Shown here one piece after another: positions 1 to 5,086 of a stretch of DNA of 5,432 bases (positions are counted from its first letter, which is position 1; each line of letters begins with the position of its first letter). The DNA is from Acidimicrobiaceae bacterium (GTDB taxonomy: Bacteria > Actinomycetota > Acidimicrobiia > Acidimicrobiales > Bog-793). A program made the translations under genes and the position numbers. The notes under the pieces were generated by a model that did no database searches, had not been told where the DNA came from, and was given only the letters and a program-made list of their open reading frames with translations. Location of the stretch: contig DAIDIA010000083.1 of assembly GCA_027459565.1 (NCBI GenBank), positions 1-5,432 on the forward strand, in the 5' to 3' direction.

Positions 1-21
1 CAAACCCCTACCTGCGGTCCC

Positions 22-1218
22 GTGGAGCTGACTGCACTCGCCAAGATCGACAAGGAATGGCGGGAACTTCGCTTTCATGTGGCGAAGACGAACCGATGGG
101 TGGGGTCGGTGCGGCGCGTGCTAGCGGCAAAGGCCAACCAATCATCGAACAGTATAGAGGGGTACAACATCTCGACAGAGGATGCCATCGCGGCGATCCA
201 AGGCGCCGTGGAACCAACTGACTCCCGATGGGAAGACTGGCAAGCCAACCTTGGCTACCGGCGCGCGATGACATACGTCCTGCAGCTCTCCGATGATGGG
301 GATTTCGAATATTCGTCAGCACTCATGCGAAGTCTGCATTTCATGATGACGGAGTATTCGCTCGAAGCGAACCCCGGGCGCTGGCGCCCGGGCCCAATAT
401 GGGTACAGAACAGCCTAACTAACGATGTTGTTTACGAAGCACCGGATCGCACTTTGTGTCCTGGATTCGTTGAAGAACTCATGTTGGACCTGTCTTCCGA
501 AAGTGAGTTTCCTCCCTTGGTGCGAGCGGCGATGGCGCATCTCAACCTTGTACTCATTCACCCATTCAGCGATGGCAACGGACGTATGTCTAGATGCCTT
601 CAGTCGCTCGTATTGGCCCGTGAAGGGTTCTTGGCGAGAGAACTCTGCAGTATCGAGGAATATCTTGGGCAGCCGCAGAATCAACAGAAGTACTACGAAG
701 CACTCGCTGACGTAGCAAAGGGTCATTGGACCCCGAAGAACTCGGCGCGCAGCTGGGTGCGCTATTGCCTCGAAGCTCATTACATCCAAGCGCTTAGCGT
801 GCTCCGGCGCGTTCGCGAAACCGAACGTTTGTGGGACAAGCTTGAGGAAACTATAGAGGCGCACCAATTCCCCATGCGGTCGATCGACGCTCTCTACGAC
901 GCGAGTATTGGTTTGAAGGTCCGGAACTCTAGCTATCGTGCGAATATCGCGGACTCGTTTGGAGCCATTTCCTCTCAGACTGCAACAAGCGACCTGGGTG
1001 AACTTGTTAAGGCCGGATTCTTATTTCAGATCGGTGCCAAGCGGGGCGCATACTACGAAGCAAGCGATCACCTCAAGCAACTTGTGACTCAAGTGCGCGG
1101 GAAAAGAACTCCGCTCAGCGCTGCCCATCTGTTTGATCCGAACGAGGAACTCCCGCTGACTTACCCCAACGAACCGCAGCAGCAGCCTTCGCTATTTGAG
1201 AACGGCGCTCCGGAGTAA
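22..1218 (+). CDS. Fic-domain protein (probable AMPylase/nucleotidyl transferase)
   Basis: Fic proteins usually transfer AMP from ATP to a hydroxyl side chain of a target protein; the target here is unknown. The catalytic motif is complete: HPFSDGNGRMSR at residues 180-191, with the catalytic His180, acidic Asp184, phosphate-binding Asn186/Gly187 and Arg188/Arg191. An inhibitory-helix motif of the (S/T)xxxE(G/N) kind is visible at Ser42-Glu46-Gly47 (SNSIEG), so activity is probably self-restrained by an N-terminal helix. The segment near residues 117-140 (PGRWRPGP, then VVYEAPD) matches the usual flap region before the catalytic helix. Residues about 285-360 look like a winged-helix domain, common at the C-terminus of this Fic group. 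GTG at 22 is chosen only because it is the first start in the window; the frame stays open to base 1 and no Shine-Dalgarno is visible, so the true start may lie upstream. Sampled 60-base lines are about 43-50% G+C against about 60-62% in chdC, suggesting transfer. Its 3' end overlaps the opposing small gene. Confidence 0.93.
   Translation: MELTALAKIDKEWRELRFHVAKTNRWVGSVRRVLAAKANQSSNSIEGYNISTEDAIAAIQGAVEPTDSRWEDWQANLGYRRAMTYVLQLSDDGDFEYSSALMRSLHFMMTEYSLEANPGRWRPGPIWVQNSLTNDVVYEAPDRTLCPGFVEELMLDLSSESEFPPLVRAAMAHLNLVLIHPFSDGNGRMSRCLQSLVLAREGFLARELCSIEEYLGQPQNQQKYYEALADVAKGHWTPKNSARSWVRYCLEAHYIQALSVLRRVRETERLWDKLEETIEAHQFPMRSIDALYDASIGLKVRNSSYRANIADSFGAISSQTATSDLGELVKAGFLFQIGAKRGAYYEASDHLKQLVTQVRGKRTPLSAAHLFDPNEELPLTYPNEPQQQPSLFENGAPE
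373..392. repeat. GC-rich perfect inverted repeat inside the Fic gene
   Basis: CCCGGGCGC at 373-381 and GCGCCCGGG at 384-392 are perfect inverted copies separated only by TG. It encodes the conserved PGRWRPG segment, so part of the symmetry may simply follow from Arg-Trp-Arg between Pro/Gly codons. It stands out because the surrounding gene is comparatively AT-rich. A hairpin or palindromic binding site is possible, but coding constraint is the simpler reading. Confidence 0.5.
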
Positions 1219-1384
1219 GGCTTCGCGACCGCGCAGCACCACCTTTCTTGCCCCCCAGGCGCCCCAATTCGACCGCAGCGGGGTTCTTTCCCTCGTAGGG
1301 GTCGGATTCTCGTTCGCCCGTCGCTTCTTGAACCACCTGCCAGGCCCGTTGGGCGGCGTCACCTTTCTTGGGGCTGCGCTTCAT
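1115..1384 (-). CDS. Small basic 'GRLGGKKGG' conserved protein, 89 aa
   Basis: This looks like a member of a widespread family of short Lys/Arg/Ala-rich proteins of unknown function that share the core KNPAAVxLGRLGGxKGG followed by LTPERR and an Ala-rich helix ending in RW. Here the core is at residues 33-49, the LTPERR segment at 56-61 and the RW ending at 72-73. Gly-rich and basic composition suggests nucleic-acid contact, but that is inference and I assign no function. Residues 74-89 are a non-conserved tail. The start ATG at 1384 fits a leaderless transcript, because a TAAGCT box ends 6 nt upstream and no Shine-Dalgarno is present. Codons for residues from about 56 onward overlap the last 104 bases of the Fic gene on the other strand, including family-conserved positions. 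It is transcribed divergently from chdC, with 105 bp between start codons. Confidence 0.75.
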   Translation of the reverse strand: MKRSPKKGDAAQRAWQVVQEATGERESDPYEGKNPAAVELGRLGGKKGGAARSRSLTPERRSQIAKAAAAVRWGKSAGVPRSDQTDGQR

Positions 1385-1390
1385 GTCACC

Positions 1391-1396
1391 AGCTTA
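1391..1396 (-). promoter_or_regulatory. -10 box for leaderless start of the small basic gene
   Basis: On the minus strand TAAGCT fits the TANNNT -10 consensus and lies 6 nt before the ATG at 1384, which puts the transcription start at or next to the start codon. No convincing -35 at 16-19 bp spacing is seen. The same arrangement occurs at three other genes in the window, which raises confidence. Confidence 0.45.
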
Positions 1397-1476
1397 CGGG
1401 TGCAGTCTTGACTAACGCAGACTCTTTGATTTCAAACTGGGCCACTACCCTTTGTTCGCGTCCGGCCGGCTCCCCC

Positions 1477-1482
1477 TACACT
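1477..1482 (+). promoter_or_regulatory. -10 box for leaderless start of chdC
   Basis: TACACT matches TANNNT and is followed by 7 nt and then the GTG start at 1490, so transcription should begin at about the first codon. No purine-rich ribosome binding site lies between. A weak -35 candidate, TTGTTC at 1452-1457, sits 19 bp upstream. Confidence 0.5.
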
Positions 1483-1496
1483 TGCTCACGTGAGCA
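1483..1496. promoter_or_regulatory. 14-bp palindrome over the chdC start codon (candidate operator)
   Basis: TGCTCACGTGAGCA is perfectly self-complementary, centred on CACGTG, and covers the predicted transcription start and the GTG initiation codon. Position directly after the -10 box is where a repressor would block initiation. No known regulator is matched. Half of the symmetry comes from the start context GTGAGCAC, which also occurs at the PAC2 gene, so chance is not excluded. Confidence 0.35.
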
Positions 1497-2209
1497 CCGC
1501 AACCGAACACGAGGCAGTGACTGTGGCGACGACGGGCGAGGATTCCCTGCCGGGATTGAACGTGATGCATCTCTTCTGCGGCGTGGACACCTCGGCGGAC
1601 AAGGCCGCGATCAGATCCGCGATCATGGGTGCCGAGGGCGACGGATGCCAAGTGATCTCGATTGCGATGCTCGGCCACAAGGCAGATCTCGGGGTACTTG
1701 CGCTCTCGAACTCCGTCGAGCGTCTGCGACTCCTCCAGACCGACCTGACGCGCGCCGGCTGTGTCGTCACCTACTCCTACATCTCCCTCACCGAGATCTC
1801 CGAGTACTCCGGTGGCGTTCCCGAGGCGATGAAGATGGCAAGGCTCCGTCCGACGCTCCCTCCCGATGGACTCTCCGCCTTCTGCTTCTACCCGATGTCC
1901 AAACGCCGCCTCGAGCAGGACAACTGGTTCCGCCTCAGTTACGAGGAGCGCCTTCGCCTGATGATGGAGCATGGCGTGAGCGGGCGGAAGTTCCGCGGGC
2001 GAGTGCTGCAGCTCGTCACGGGATCCACCGGGCTCGATGACTACGAATGGGGCGTCACGCTCTTCGCCCGTACGCTCGATGACCTCAAGGACTGCGTGTA
2101 CCAGATGCGATTCGACGAGGCATCGGCTCGCTACGCGGACTTCGGGGTGTTCCTCACCGGCATCGTGAAATCAACGGACGATGTCCTCGACATGATTGGA
2201 TCCCACTAG
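1490..2209 (+). CDS. chdC: Coproheme decarboxylase (HemQ/ChdC), chlorite dismutase fold
   Basis: Oxidatively decarboxylates two propionates of coproheme III to vinyl groups using hydrogen peroxide, giving heme b through harderoheme. This is the last step of the coproporphyrin-dependent heme pathway of monoderm bacteria, in the cytoplasm. The signature FCFYPMSKRR is at residues 131-140, containing the catalytic Tyr134 and Lys138. The heme-ligating His is His161 in MEHGVSGRKF, 27 residues after the Tyr, the same spacing as Tyr145/His172 reported for the Geobacillus enzyme. The downstream TGSTGLDDYEWGVTLFA block (177-193) and MRFDEASARY (206-215) are also family hallmarks. The 239-residue length is normal. 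GTG at 1490 gives about 24 unconserved residues before the fold begins near NVMHLFCGVD, and is supported by the TACACT box 7 nt upstream. No other heme-synthesis gene is in the window. The stop codon touches the next start. Confidence 0.93.
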   Translation: MSTATEHEAVTVATTGEDSLPGLNVMHLFCGVDTSADKAAIRSAIMGAEGDGCQVISIAMLGHKADLGVLALSNSVERLRLLQTDLTRAGCVVTYSYISLTEISEYSGGVPEAMKMARLRPTLPPDGLSAFCFYPMSKRRLEQDNWFRLSYEERLRLMMEHGVSGRKFRGRVLQLVTGSTGLDDYEWGVTLFARTLDDLKDCVYQMRFDEASARYADFGVFLTGIVKSTDDVLDMIGSH

Positions 2210-2446
2210 ATGAACGCGCGCCTGAAGCTGATCTTCCCCGAGCAGTATGTCCGCGAGCCGATCATCGCGAAGATGGTGCGCGAGTTCAATGTCGAGCCGA
2301 ACATCAGGCGCGCGAGCGTTGAGGAGCACTTCGGCTGGATCATCCTCGAACTCGGGGGAGACGCCCGGGACATCGAACGATGCATCGCCTGGCTCACCGA
2401 GCGCGGCATCGATGTCGAACAGCTGAACGACGTCATCGAGAGCTGA
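2210..2446 (+). CDS. Stand-alone NIL-domain protein, 78 aa
   Basis: NIL domains are small ferredoxin-like alpha/beta modules. They are best known as the C-terminal methionine-sensing part of the MetN transporter ATPase and beside 4Fe-4S domains in some ferredoxin-like proteins. Here nearly the whole protein is one domain: KLIFPEQYVREPII (residues 6-19), the FNVEPNIRRASVEE stretch (26-39), GWIILELGGD (42-51), then an amphipathic helix and a GIDVEQLNDVI ending. No Cys, ATPase or membrane segment is present, so it probably binds a small ligand or a partner; which one cannot be read from sequence. The ATG follows the chdC TAG with no base between and there is no clear Shine-Dalgarno, so translation is probably coupled to chdC in one transcript. 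A link to heme or iron metabolism is only inferred from this pairing. Confidence 0.85.
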   Translation: MNARLKLIFPEQYVREPIIAKMVREFNVEPNIRRASVEEHFGWIILELGGDARDIERCIAWLTERGIDVEQLNDVIES

Positions 2447-2462
2447 TCGCCGCCCCGTGCGA

Positions 2463-2478
2463 GGCGCGCGATTGCGCC
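2463..2478. terminator. Hairpin downstream of the chdC-NIL unit
   Basis: GGCGC at 2463-2467 and GCGCC at 2474-2478 can pair around a 6-nt loop, 16 bp after the NIL stop codon. It has no T-run, so it is at most a weak or factor-dependent stop signal. It sits between convergent genes, where termination is expected. Confidence 0.25.
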
Positions 2479-2490
2479 ATCGCTTACGGT

Positions 2491-2510
2491 CCGGATCAGT
2501 CGGGATCCGG
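2491..2510. terminator. Convergent-gene hairpin, candidate bidirectional terminator
   Basis: CCGGATC (2491-2497) and GATCCGG (2504-2510) form a perfect 7-bp stem with a 6-nt loop, extendable by a T-G and a G-C pair on the outside. It contains the stop codon of the small Cys-rich gene and lies 44 bp past the NIL stop, so it could serve both strands. There is no T-tract; this form is common in high-GC genomes but cannot be proven from sequence. Confidence 0.35.
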
Positions 2511-2690
2511 GCGATCGCTCTCCGCGACGTGCCAACCGGCGCTCGAAGTCCTTCTCGACTCGTAGAAGACGCACCCCTCAGGGCATGCGAAGGGAATCTG
2601 CTGGCTCGCGCCAAGTCGGCAGCGCTCGATCCGTTCCGAGGCGCGGACCGTCTGCATGACGTAATGGCGACAGTCCTTCTCGATCGCCAC
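2496..2690 (-). CDS. Cys-rich small protein, probable metal-binding, 64 aa
   Basis: A 64-residue protein with a regular pattern of potential zinc ligands: Cys7-x-His9, Cys24, then Cys36 and Cys40 in PFACPEGCVFYESR, followed by an AGW at 51-53. This resembles a short actinobacterial protein type with the pattern CxHY...C-R...PFxCPxxCxFFE...AGW, which I recognise by pattern only and cannot name. Zinc binding is inference from the ligands. The start GTG at 2690 is the only upstream start that keeps Cys7 and His9. GAGAG immediately before it, plus AAGG further upstream, offers only a poor ribosome site. It lies 52 bp downstream of the PAC2 gene in the same orientation without an obvious terminator between, so co-transcription is likely. 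The last nine or so residues are charged and probably disordered. Confidence 0.7.
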   Translation of the reverse strand: MAIEKDCRHYVMQTVRASERIERCRLGASQQIPFACPEGCVFYESRRTSSAGWHVAESDRPDPD

Positions 2691-2742
2691 CTCTCAGCGA
2701 CCTTGCCTCTTCGTGACAGCAGGACGGGTCATCGTGGTCTTT

Positions 2743-3684
2743 TCAACCCTCGTCGCCGCGGTGGAGGAAACGCTCGATCTCCTCGGCCAGACCGTCGGTG
2801 GAGAGCACCTCGGTCTCCGCTGCCTCGAACTCCTGGATCCGCTCGACGTAGGCCGCGACATTCTCGTCCTCGGAGAGCAGCTCGTTCATGCGCATCTCGT
2901 AATCGGTCGCCTCGACCTCGAGTTCTGCCATGTCGACAAAGCGCTCGGCGAGCGTTGTGGCGACACGCGTCAACGCGAGCGCCGCCTTTGGCGCAACGGG
3001 AAGCGAGTAGCACGGGACGCTTGCCCACACCGACACCGATGGGATCTTCGCCTCCGAGAGCGCCGCTCCGAGCACGCCGAGGATTCCCGTCGGCCCCTCG
3101 TAGTGCGATGGAGCAAGTCCATGGCGATCGACGAGCGTTGCATCATGCGTCGATGCCGATATCGGCACCGGCCTCGAGTGCGTGATCTCCCCGAGATAGG
3201 CGCCGAGCATGATCACGCGCTCGACCCGCAGACTCTTCGCGAGTTCGATGAAGGCCTCGCAGTAGGTGCGCCAGCGCAGCTGGGGCTCGGAGCCGCTGAC
3301 GAGGATCACGTCGTTGCCCTCGCCCCCCGCGGTCGCGAGCGAAAACGAGGTGACGGGCCACTTGATGGTGCGGGTCTGGTCGGGATTGAGCTGCACCTCG
3401 GGACGCACCTCGGTGAAGTCGAAGAACTCCTCCGGATCGATCTCCGCGAAGGGCATCGCCGACCAGGAGCGCTCGAGAAAGCCCGCAGCGTACGAGGCGG
3501 CCTCACCGGCGTCATTCCATCCCTCGAACGCGACGATCATCACGGGATGGTTCAGCGGCGGAGTCTCCGCCTCGACCCGGCGTTCGGTTCTCCCGAAGAT
3601 GCGGCTGATCCGAGGAAACCTCGGGTCGCCGGATTCAATAGGGTGGTTCTTTCCCCTCGGAGAGGGGGATGCATCGGTGCTCAC
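2743..3684 (-). CDS. PAC2-family protein (proteasome assembly chaperone 2-like)
   Basis: PAC2-family proteins share the fold of the eukaryotic proteasome assembly chaperone PAC2; the bacterial members, common in actinobacteria, have no settled biochemical role. Numbered from the GTG at 3684 (313 residues), the domain opens with HPVMIVAFEGWNDAGEAASY near 46-65. It continues through the VSGSEPQLRWRTYCEAF region and the RVIMLGAYLGEITHSRPV block. It closes with SVSVWASVPCYSLPVAPKAA, a set of residues characteristic of the family. The C-terminal 70 residues are Glu-rich helix, possibly coiled coil. A longer frame starts at a TTG (3726), but GTG at 3684 is preferred because TAGGCT lies 7 nt upstream and the first bases GTGAGCACCG equal those of chdC. 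Residues 1 to about 40 precede the conserved domain and look unstructured. It heads a unit with the Cys-rich gene and is divergent from the acetyltransferase gene. Confidence 0.85.
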   Translation of the reverse strand: MSTDASPSPRGKNHPIESGDPRFPRISRIFGRTERRVEAETPPLNHPVMIVAFEGWNDAGEAASYAAGFLERSWSAMPFAEIDPEEFFDFTEVRPEVQLNPDQTRTIKWPVTSFSLATAGGEGNDVILVSGSEPQLRWRTYCEAFIELAKSLRVERVIMLGAYLGEITHSRPVPISASTHDATLVDRHGLAPSHYEGPTGILGVLGAALSEAKIPSVSVWASVPCYSLPVAPKAALALTRVATTLAERFVDMAELEVEATDYEMRMNELLSEDENVAAYVERIQEFEAAETEVLSTDGLAEEIERFLHRGDEG

Positions 3685-3691
3685 ACGGCTG

Positions 3692-3697
3692 AGCCTA
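3692..3697 (-). promoter_or_regulatory. -10 box for leaderless start of the PAC2 gene
   Basis: On the minus strand TAGGCT fits TANNNT and is followed by 7 nt and the GTG at 3684. There is no Shine-Dalgarno. Overlapping it, GCTCA and TGAGC form a 5-bp inverted repeat with a 6-nt spacer (plus-strand 3679-3683 and 3690-3694) that spans the start codon, echoing the palindrome at chdC. No -35 at standard spacing is seen. Confidence 0.45.
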
Positions 3698-3728
3698 ATG
3701 GCCTCGCCCGGCCCTCCGTTGCCCAATC

Positions 3729-3747
3729 TGACAGTGTGCGATTGTCA
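3729..3747. promoter_or_regulatory. Inverted repeat between divergent PAC2 and GNAT genes
   Basis: TGACA (3729-3733) and TGTCA (3743-3747) are inverted arms separated by 9 bp, in the 85-bp space between divergent start codons. The geometry fits a dimeric regulator acting on one or both promoters. The minus strand reads TTGACA here, a perfect -35 hexamer, but no -10 follows at the right distance. The arms are short, so chance is possible. Confidence 0.25.
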
Positions 3748-3757
3748 AGTTCTTCAC

Positions 3758-3763
3758 TACACT
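3758..3763 (+). promoter_or_regulatory. -10 box for leaderless start of the acetyltransferase gene
   Basis: TACACT, the same hexamer as at chdC, lies 6 nt before the GTG at 3770 with no Shine-Dalgarno between. TTGTCA at 3742-3747 is too close (10 bp) to serve as its -35. Confidence 0.45.
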
Positions 3764-3769
3764 GCGTCG

Positions 3770-4213
3770 GTGAGCGAAGATCAGGTCGTCATCGAGCGGA
3801 TCCTCGAACCGAGCATCGAGCACGTCGAGGCCCTCGCACGCCTGCTTCCCCAGCTCTCGAGCGCTCCGCCGCCGACACTGGACCGACTCCGGTCGATCAC
3901 CGAGAACCGAGCGACCTACCTCTTCTTTGGCCGGGTCAACGGCCAAGTCGTCGCCAGTTGCACCCTCGTCACCTTCGCGACTCCCACGGGTACCCGTGCG
4001 TGGATCGAAGATGTCGTCGTCGACTCCTCCTCGCGCGGAAACGGAATCGCCACAACGCTGGTCAAGCACGCCCTGGCGGAGGCGAGACAGGCGGGCGCCG
4101 CCCACGTCGATCTCACCTCGCGCCCACAACGCGCCGAGGCGAACCGGCTGTATCGCCGTTTGGGGTTCTCCGCGCGCGAGACCAACGTGTATCGCCTCCA
4201 GTTCGAAGACTGA
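3770..4213 (+). CDS. GNAT-family N-acetyltransferase, 147 aa
   Basis: GNAT enzymes move an acetyl group from acetyl-CoA to an amine; the substrate of this one cannot be told. The CoA pyrophosphate-binding motif A is intact: WIEDVVVDSSSRGNGIATTL at residues 78-97, with Arg89-Gly90-Asn91-Gly92-Ile93-Ala94 in the RxxGxG/A position. Motif B follows as ANRLYRRLGF (124-133), with Tyr128 where the general acid commonly sits. The strand before motif A (GQVVASCTLVTF, 58-69) is also typical. At 147 residues it is a minimal single-domain member. The frame is open far upstream into the antisense of the PAC2 gene; GTG at 3770 is chosen because the TACACT box is 6 nt before it and the fold begins soon after. 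A DinB-like gene follows after 36 bp, probably on the same transcript. Confidence 0.9.
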   Translation: MSEDQVVIERILEPSIEHVEALARLLPQLSSAPPPTLDRLRSITENRATYLFFGRVNGQVVASCTLVTFATPTGTRAWIEDVVVDSSSRGNGIATTLVKHALAEARQAGAAHVDLTSRPQRAEANRLYRRLGFSARETNVYRLQFED

Positions 4214-4249
4214 GAGCGTCCACACGTTGTTTTCAGAACGCGTGATGTG

Positions 4250-4771
4250 ATGGCGATCACCCCCGATGACAAGGACTGGACATGGGTACTCGAGCGCCCC
4301 TGTCCCGAGTGTGGGTTCGACGCCCGCGACGTCGCCATCGAAGAGATCCCGTCACTGCTTCGCAGACTTTCCGGTGCCTGGCAAGAGGTCCTGCTCCGGG
4401 CCGACATCCGACGACGGCCCTTCCCGGATAGATGGTCTCCGCTGGAGTACGCCTGTCACGTCCGCGACCTCTTTCGCATCTTCGACCAACGGCTACAGCT
4501 CATGGTGGCAGGCGATGGGGCACGATTCGAGAACTGGGACCAGGACGCGACCGCCGTCGAGGAAAACTACGAACTCCAGGATCCCGCGGTGGTCTCACAG
4601 GAGCTGGGAGAGGCGGCGGAGTCCCTCGCGGCCCGGTTTGCACGCGTGACAGCTCCGCAGTGGGAACACCGGGGCTTCCGGTCCAACGGGAGCGAGTTCA
4701 CGGTGTCCACCTTTGCCCTCTACCTGGCCCATGACCCGATTCACCACCTCTGGGACGTGCGCGACCGCTGA
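4250..4771 (+). CDS. DinB-like four-helix protein, 173 aa
   Basis: The DinB/YfiT-like superfamily comprises four-helix-bundle proteins that usually hold a divalent metal with three His; members include mycothiol- and bacillithiol-dependent transferases and many without known activity. Numbered from ATG 4250, candidate ligands are His70 in EYACHVRD and the His161-x-x-x-His165 pair in AHDPIHHLWDV. The N-terminus carries WTWVLERPCPECGFDA (residues 10-25), with a CxxC pair at Cys18 and Cys21 that may bind zinc or be redox-active; this extension is familiar from actinobacterial members. WSPLEYACHVRD at 62-73 is the usual helix-2 signature. A GTG one codon earlier (4247) is an equally possible start. 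Neither has a clear Shine-Dalgarno or -10 box, which suggests translation from the acetyltransferase transcript. Mycothiol use is plausible for an actinomycete but not shown. Confidence 0.85.
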   Translation: MAITPDDKDWTWVLERPCPECGFDARDVAIEEIPSLLRRLSGAWQEVLLRADIRRRPFPDRWSPLEYACHVRDLFRIFDQRLQLMVAGDGARFENWDQDATAVEENYELQDPAVVSQELGEAAESLAARFARVTAPQWEHRGFRSNGSEFTVSTFALYLAHDPIHHLWDVRDR

Positions 4772-5069
4772 GGGCGAGGATCCGGATCCCCAAGTCCTCA
4801 CGGCGGGCGGCGGGCATCGCGATGGGTTCTGACACTGCGTATGCGCCGACCGCGCACGGGCATCTGCCGAGCCCTCGTCGCGATTCGCGCGATTAACTCG
4901 AACGCTTAAAGAATGAAAAGAGCGACACCATGACCAATCGAGGGTGGCCCGATCGCGGCGGATTTGAAGGGCGCATCGGCATCGCATCGGATACGTGAGG
5001 GACTGACACATCCCGTCATCGATGCCAAAGGCGCGCTTGGTGGTCACGCGGGGTCGAACGCGTCGCGGG
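4772..5069. other. Non-coding spacer after the DinB-like gene
   Basis: No convincing gene is seen on either strand. It holds a perfect 12-bp palindrome GGATCCGGATCC (4778-4789) just after the DinB-like stop, which has no loop or T-run and is at best a weak terminator. An AT-rich pocket lies at about 4892-4920 in otherwise GC-rich DNA, followed by tiny overlapping reading frames (ATG at 4913 and at 4930). GCATCG occurs three times within 4973-4989. The long spacer before a single downstream gene suggests regulatory content or decayed sequence; nothing more can be supported. Confidence 0.5.
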
Positions 5070-5086
5070 AAAGTCCTCCGGACTTT
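5070..5086. promoter_or_regulatory. Operator-like inverted repeat overlapping the -35 region
   Basis: AAAGTCC (5070-5076) and GGACTTT (5080-5086) are perfect 7-bp inverted arms around TCC. The right arm overlaps the first two bases of the proposed -35 of the oxidoreductase promoter, a position suited to a repressor or an activator that contacts RNA polymerase. The GGACTTT arms faintly recall hypoxia-response boxes of the DosR type, but the full consensus is not matched, so no regulator is named. Confidence 0.45.

Noticed and set aside
1240..1371. Repeated CACCTTTCTTG at about 1240 and 1360
   Set aside because: Both copies encode the Lys-Lys-Gly of the small basic protein on the minus strand, so the repeat follows from its sequence.
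1408..2040. A 210-codon plus-strand frame with ATG start upstream of chdC
   Set aside because: It lies out of frame over chdC, with Arg/Ser-rich translation and no recognisable domain; chdC has complete family motifs.
3685..3726. TTG start at 3726 for the PAC2 protein
   Set aside because: TTG is a rare start, no ribosome site precedes it, and it would place the TAGGCT box inside the coding region; GTG 3684 fits better.
3266..3769. Long N-terminal extension of the acetyltransferase frame
   Set aside because: The extension is antisense to the PAC2 gene, has no domain character, and a good leaderless start exists at 3770.
2713..4245. A 510-codon plus-strand open frame covering the PAC2 gene and the acetyltransferase region
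   Set aside because: Its translation is low-complexity, Arg-rich and unlike any family, while the opposite strand carries a clear PAC2 protein and another frame a clear GNAT. It is a high-GC shadow.
4973..4989. GCATCG triple repeat as a CRISPR or iteron-like array
   Set aside because: Three 6-base copies within 17 bases, with no regular spacers, are too short and few to mean either.
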